From contig JAKSRI010000024.1 in assembly GCA_024403695.1 (NCBI GenBank), positions 1 through 42,183 on the forward strand: a stretch of DNA of 42,183 nt. The letters run 5' to 3'. Source of the stretch: Saccharofermentans sp. (GTDB lineage: Bacteria; Bacillota; Clostridia; Saccharofermentanales; Saccharofermentanaceae). Made by a program: the position numbers and the translations under genes. The notes under the pieces are model-generated. The model was not told the DNA's origin. It searched no databases and worked only from the letters and a program-made list of their open reading frames with translations. Numbering within the stretch: position 1 is the stretch's first letter; each line of letters opens with the position of its first letter. Below, one piece after another: positions 39,794-42,183 of the stretch.

Positions 39794-40828
39794 ATGCAAG
39801 AGGTTCTCCCGGCTATCACGGCGCTAATTCCATATCTGGAAGGCAAGAAGATACTTCTGGTAAGGGGCGGGTCCTTCGATTCGCTGTCTATCAGCGCGGC
39901 TTTTGAGGGCCTGGAGTGCGTGCATTTTAAGGACTTCGCGCCAAATCCTCTTTATGAGCAGGTGGCTGAGGGCGTGCGCGTGTTCCAGCGCGAGGACTGC
40001 GATGCCATCGTTGCAGTTGGCGGCGGCAGTGCCATGGACGTGGCCAAGTGCATCAAGCTTTTCTGCCACATGGACCCAGCGCGTAACTACTTGGAGCAGC
40101 CTTATGAGGACACCGGCGTACTGCTGGCGGCCGTGCCAACCACCGCAGGGTCTGGCTCCGAGGCCACACGCCACGCGGTCATCTATTACCAGGGCACGAA
40201 ACAGTCCATCTCCCACGAGAGCATCGTCCCATCCCTGGCGGTTCTGGAGCCATCGGTTCTGGAGTCGCTGCCTGTGTATCAGAAGAAGTGCACCATGATG
40301 GATGCTTTGTGCCAAGCCATCGAGTCCTGGTGGTCCGTCAACGCATGCGAGGAAAGCATCGCGTATTCTAAGGCCGCCATTAAGCTGATTGTTGATAATT
40401 GGGAAGAGTATATTTTGGGTGGCGCGGCGCGTGCTACAAACGAGTGCAGTGCCGCCATCATGCAGGCCGCCAACTTATCCGGTCGCGCTATCAACATAAC
40501 CGCCACCACCGCTGCCCACGCCATGAGCTATAAAATCACATCTTTATATGGCATCCCGCACGGCCACGCGGTCGCTATATGTTTGGCACAGGTCTGGGAG
40601 CACATGCTCGGAATGGCGCCCCGCCTCGATGACATCGCACGCAGTATAGATTTTGATTACTTCCGCGGGATGCTTTCGCGCATGGGCCTGGACGGACCCG
40701 TGTCCGCGCACCGAGAGGAGGACATCGCGGTTCTCGCATCTTCCGTAAATCCAGTCCGCCTGAAGAATAACCCCGTGCCGCTGACCGAGGCGCAGCTTAA
40801 ATCATTGTATGAGAGGATTATCAAATGA
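39794..40828 (+). CDS. phpC: Iron-type alcohol dehydrogenase, phosphonoacetaldehyde reductase
   Basis: A 344-residue group III Fe-ADH: cofactor motif VGGGSAMDVAK (75-85), TTAGSGSE (116-123), and metal residues D170 (DALCQAIES), H242 (TAAHAMSY) and H256/H258 (GIPHGHAV). The context decides the function: between PEP mutase and phosphonopyruvate decarboxylase this enzyme should reduce phosphonoacetaldehyde to 2-hydroxyethylphosphonate, as PhpC does. It starts 2 nt after the mutase gene and overlaps the decarboxylase gene by 4 nt. Confidence 0.9.
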   Translation: MQEVLPAITALIPYLEGKKILLVRGGSFDSLSISAAFEGLECVHFKDFAPNPLYEQVAEGVRVFQREDCDAIVAVGGGSAMDVAKCIKLFCHMDPARNYLEQPYEDTGVLLAAVPTTAGSGSEATRHAVIYYQGTKQSISHESIVPSLAVLEPSVLESLPVYQKKCTMMDALCQAIESWWSVNACEESIAYSKAAIKLIVDNWEEYILGGAARATNECSAAIMQAANLSGRAINITATTAAHAMSYKITSLYGIPHGHAVAICLAQVWEHMLGMAPRLDDIARSIDFDYFRGMLSRMGLDGPVSAHREEDIAVLASSVNPVRLKNNPVPLTEAQLKSLYERIIK

Positions 40829-41946
40829 AAGTCGAGAAATTGGTCGAGATAATTGGTTCGGATTTTTACACCGGCGTCCCTGACTCCCAGCTCAAGGCGC
40901 TCTGCAACTATCTGATGTATACATATGGAATTGACGCGGCGCATCACGTGATCGCGGCCAACGAGGGTAACTGTGTCGGCCTGGCTGCCGGCTATCATCT
41001 GGCCACTGGCAAGGTGCCTGTCGTTTATATGCAAAACAGCGGTGAGGGCAATATCATCAACCCGGTGGCGTCCCTGCTTAACGATAAAGTATATGCCATT
41101 CCGATGGTGTTCGTCATCGGCTGGCGCGGCGAGCCTGGCATCCACGACGAGCCTCAGCACATCTATCAGGGCGAGGTCACTATCAAGTTGTTGGACGACA
41201 TGGGCATCGAGTCCTTTGTGATTGGTGCTGACACTTCTGATGAAGAGGTGGCCGCTGCTATGGCGGGGTTCCGTGAGGTGCTGTCTAGTGGGCGCGACGT
41301 GGCTTTTGTGGTCCGTAAGGGCGCGCTGTCCTTCGACGGCAAGGTCTCCTATGAGAACGCCAACTCCATGGTGCGCGAGGAAATCATCCAGCATATCGTG
41401 ACGGTAAGTGGTGAGGACCCAGTTGTTTCCACCACGGGTAAGGCTAGCCGCGAGCTGTTCGAGACCCGCGAGGCCAACGGCCAGAGCCACAAGTATGACT
41501 TCCTGACGGTGGGATCCATGGGCCATAGCTCTTCCATCGCTTTGGGCGTGGCGCTAAATAAGCCCGGCACGAAAGTGTGGTGCGTCGACGGCGACGGTGC
41601 AGTCTTGATGCACATGGGTTCAATGGCGGTACTTGGTGCGAATGCTCCTAAGAATCTGGTGCATGTGGTAATCAACAATAGCGCACATGAGACAGTTGGA
41701 GGTATGCCAACTGTGGCTGGTTCCATGGATATTGTCGGAGTTGCCAAGGCGTGCGGTTATCCATATGCGGTCTGTGTTGATTCGTTTGATGCGTTGGATC
41801 GTGAGTTGGCGGCTGCGAAGTCGCGCGATTCATTGTCGCTGATCGAGGTAAAGTGCAGTATCGGCGCTCGTGCTGATCTCGGTCGTCCGACTACTACGGC
41901 ATTGGAAAATAAAGAGAACTTTATGGGGTATTTGAGTTCTTTGTAA
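40825..41946 (+). CDS. ppd: Phosphonopyruvate decarboxylase (ThDP-dependent)
   Basis: A 373-residue ThDP enzyme that converts phosphonopyruvate to phosphonoacetaldehyde, pulling the unfavourable mutase reaction forward. FYTGVPDSQLKALCNYL (14-30) and NEGNCVGLAAGYHLATGK with catalytic E47 are typical of the family start. VDGDGAVLMHMGSMAVLG...VINN is the ThDP/Mg motif. GWRGEPGIHDEPQH supports Ppd over sulfopyruvate decarboxylase. It overlaps the reductase by 4 nt (ATGA) and is followed by a strong terminator, so the operon ends here. No aminotransferase is present, so the product is the hydroxy- and not the aminoethyl compound. Confidence 0.93.
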   Translation: MKVEKLVEIIGSDFYTGVPDSQLKALCNYLMYTYGIDAAHHVIAANEGNCVGLAAGYHLATGKVPVVYMQNSGEGNIINPVASLLNDKVYAIPMVFVIGWRGEPGIHDEPQHIYQGEVTIKLLDDMGIESFVIGADTSDEEVAAAMAGFREVLSSGRDVAFVVRKGALSFDGKVSYENANSMVREEIIQHIVTVSGEDPVVSTTGKASRELFETREANGQSHKYDFLTVGSMGHSSSIALGVALNKPGTKVWCVDGDGAVLMHMGSMAVLGANAPKNLVHVVINNSAHETVGGMPTVAGSMDIVGVAKACGYPYAVCVDSFDALDRELAAAKSRDSLSLIEVKCSIGARADLGRPTTTALENKENFMGYLSSL

Positions 41947-41970
41947 TATTGGTTTTGTTGTCCCGCCGCG

Positions 41971-42005
41971 TCCCGCCGCACTTTTGGGTGTGGCGGGATT
42001 TTTTG
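41971..42005 (+). terminator. Terminator of the phosphonate operon
   Basis: TCCCGCCGCAC (41971-41981) pairs with GTGTGGCGGGA (41988-41998, one wobble), followed by seven T. Confidence 0.92.
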
Positions 42006-42034
42006 TGCTTTTTTGTATTGTTGAATACAAGAAT

Positions 42035-42083
42035 TTCATAAATTTGTTCAAAAGAATTCGATTTTTATGAACGAATTTTTGAA
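42035..42083 (+). repeat. 49-bp double-dyad element, copy G, with a partial copy after it
   Basis: TTCATAAA (42035-42042) to TTTTTGAA (42076-42083) has the same layout with some lost pairs (inner left arm TTCAAAA). A left-half relic starts at about 42107. No gene is visible from 41947 to the end. Confidence 0.7.
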
Positions 42084-42173
42084 TAATTGGTCATTTGGGC
42101 AGCTTTTTCATAAAATAATTCAAAAAAATTGGTTCATCACGGAAATTTGGGGAATGGATAAATTGAAAGATTG

Positions 42174-42183
42174 AAAAAGGAGC
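42174..42183 (+). promoter_or_regulatory. Ribosome binding site of a gene beyond the window
   Basis: AAAAAGGAG at the last bases looks like a Shine-Dalgarno sequence whose start codon lies past the edge. Confidence 0.5.

Overview
The window looks like a chromosomal accessory region of a low-to-moderate GC Gram-positive anaerobe, most likely a Lachnospiraceae member of the Butyrivibrio/Pseudobutyrivibrio type. This is an inference from gene content: strong GGAGG ribosome binding sites, TTGnnn-17-TATAAT promoters, secreted DUF4214 repeat proteins, many small lipoproteins with Ser/Thr/Glu linkers, Fic, DUF3990/XRE and HigA-type modules, and a PqqD/radical-SAM peptide locus. No rRNA, tRNA or CRISPR array was recognised.

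Left part (1-10.3 kb). A secreted DUF4214 plus calcium-repeat protein reaches the left edge. It is followed by a repeat-rich stretch carrying a REP-associated tyrosine transposase (RAYT) that is partly duplicated in tandem with a 533-bp period. The intact RAYT copy overlaps the start of comM, followed by dprA (C-terminally short) and an XRE regulator. Copies of one interspersed repeat (GGTGTCAGGT...) lie on both sides of this four-gene block, which suggests a mobile unit carrying transformation-type ssDNA genes. Then come a HipA-like kinase, relics of insertion elements and an Nmad2-domain protein.

Middle (10.3-26 kb). A second secreted DUF4214 protein is followed by a self-regulated Fic enzyme, an AAA ATPase with a DUF234 nuclease-like tail, and a nucleotide-sugar dehydrogenase fused to an XRE DNA-binding domain. 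A divergent two-gene operon encodes a membrane protein and a GHKL (Hsp90/MORC-like) ATPase. Next come a lipoprotein, a Phd/ParE pair, a DUF3990/XRE pair controlled by a 32-bp dyad operator, a HigA-IrrE-like regulator without its metallopeptidase motif, and an FrhB-type protein with a separate ferredoxin. Two of these modules end in nearly the same 68-bp terminator unit, as if shuffled as cassettes.

Right part (26-42 kb). A peptide-modification (RiPP) operon encodes a six-Cys precursor, a radical SAM/SPASM enzyme, an unusual HPr-kinase-like/S26-peptidase fusion, PqqD and an ABC exporter. Base composition changes sharply inside the kinase gene, so the precursor and maturase look like a transplanted front end. 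Three 83-bp repeats follow, then a set of lipoproteins separated by a family of 49-bp double-dyad elements and interrupted by an AT-rich pair (272-aa unknown plus metallo-beta-lactamase fold). The right end is a phosphonate operon (cytidylyltransferase/PEP mutase fusion, phosphonoacetaldehyde reductase, phosphonopyruvate decarboxylase) predicted to make a CMP-activated 2-hydroxyethylphosphonate, probably for decorating a surface glycan or lipid.

The best candidates for undescribed biology are the repeat-bounded RAYT-comM-dprA-xre unit, the RiPP operon with its kinase/peptidase fusion and exchange junction, the GHKL-ATPase/membrane-protein pair, the unknown/MBL pair, and the 49-bp structured repeat, whose divergent copy keeps its pairing.
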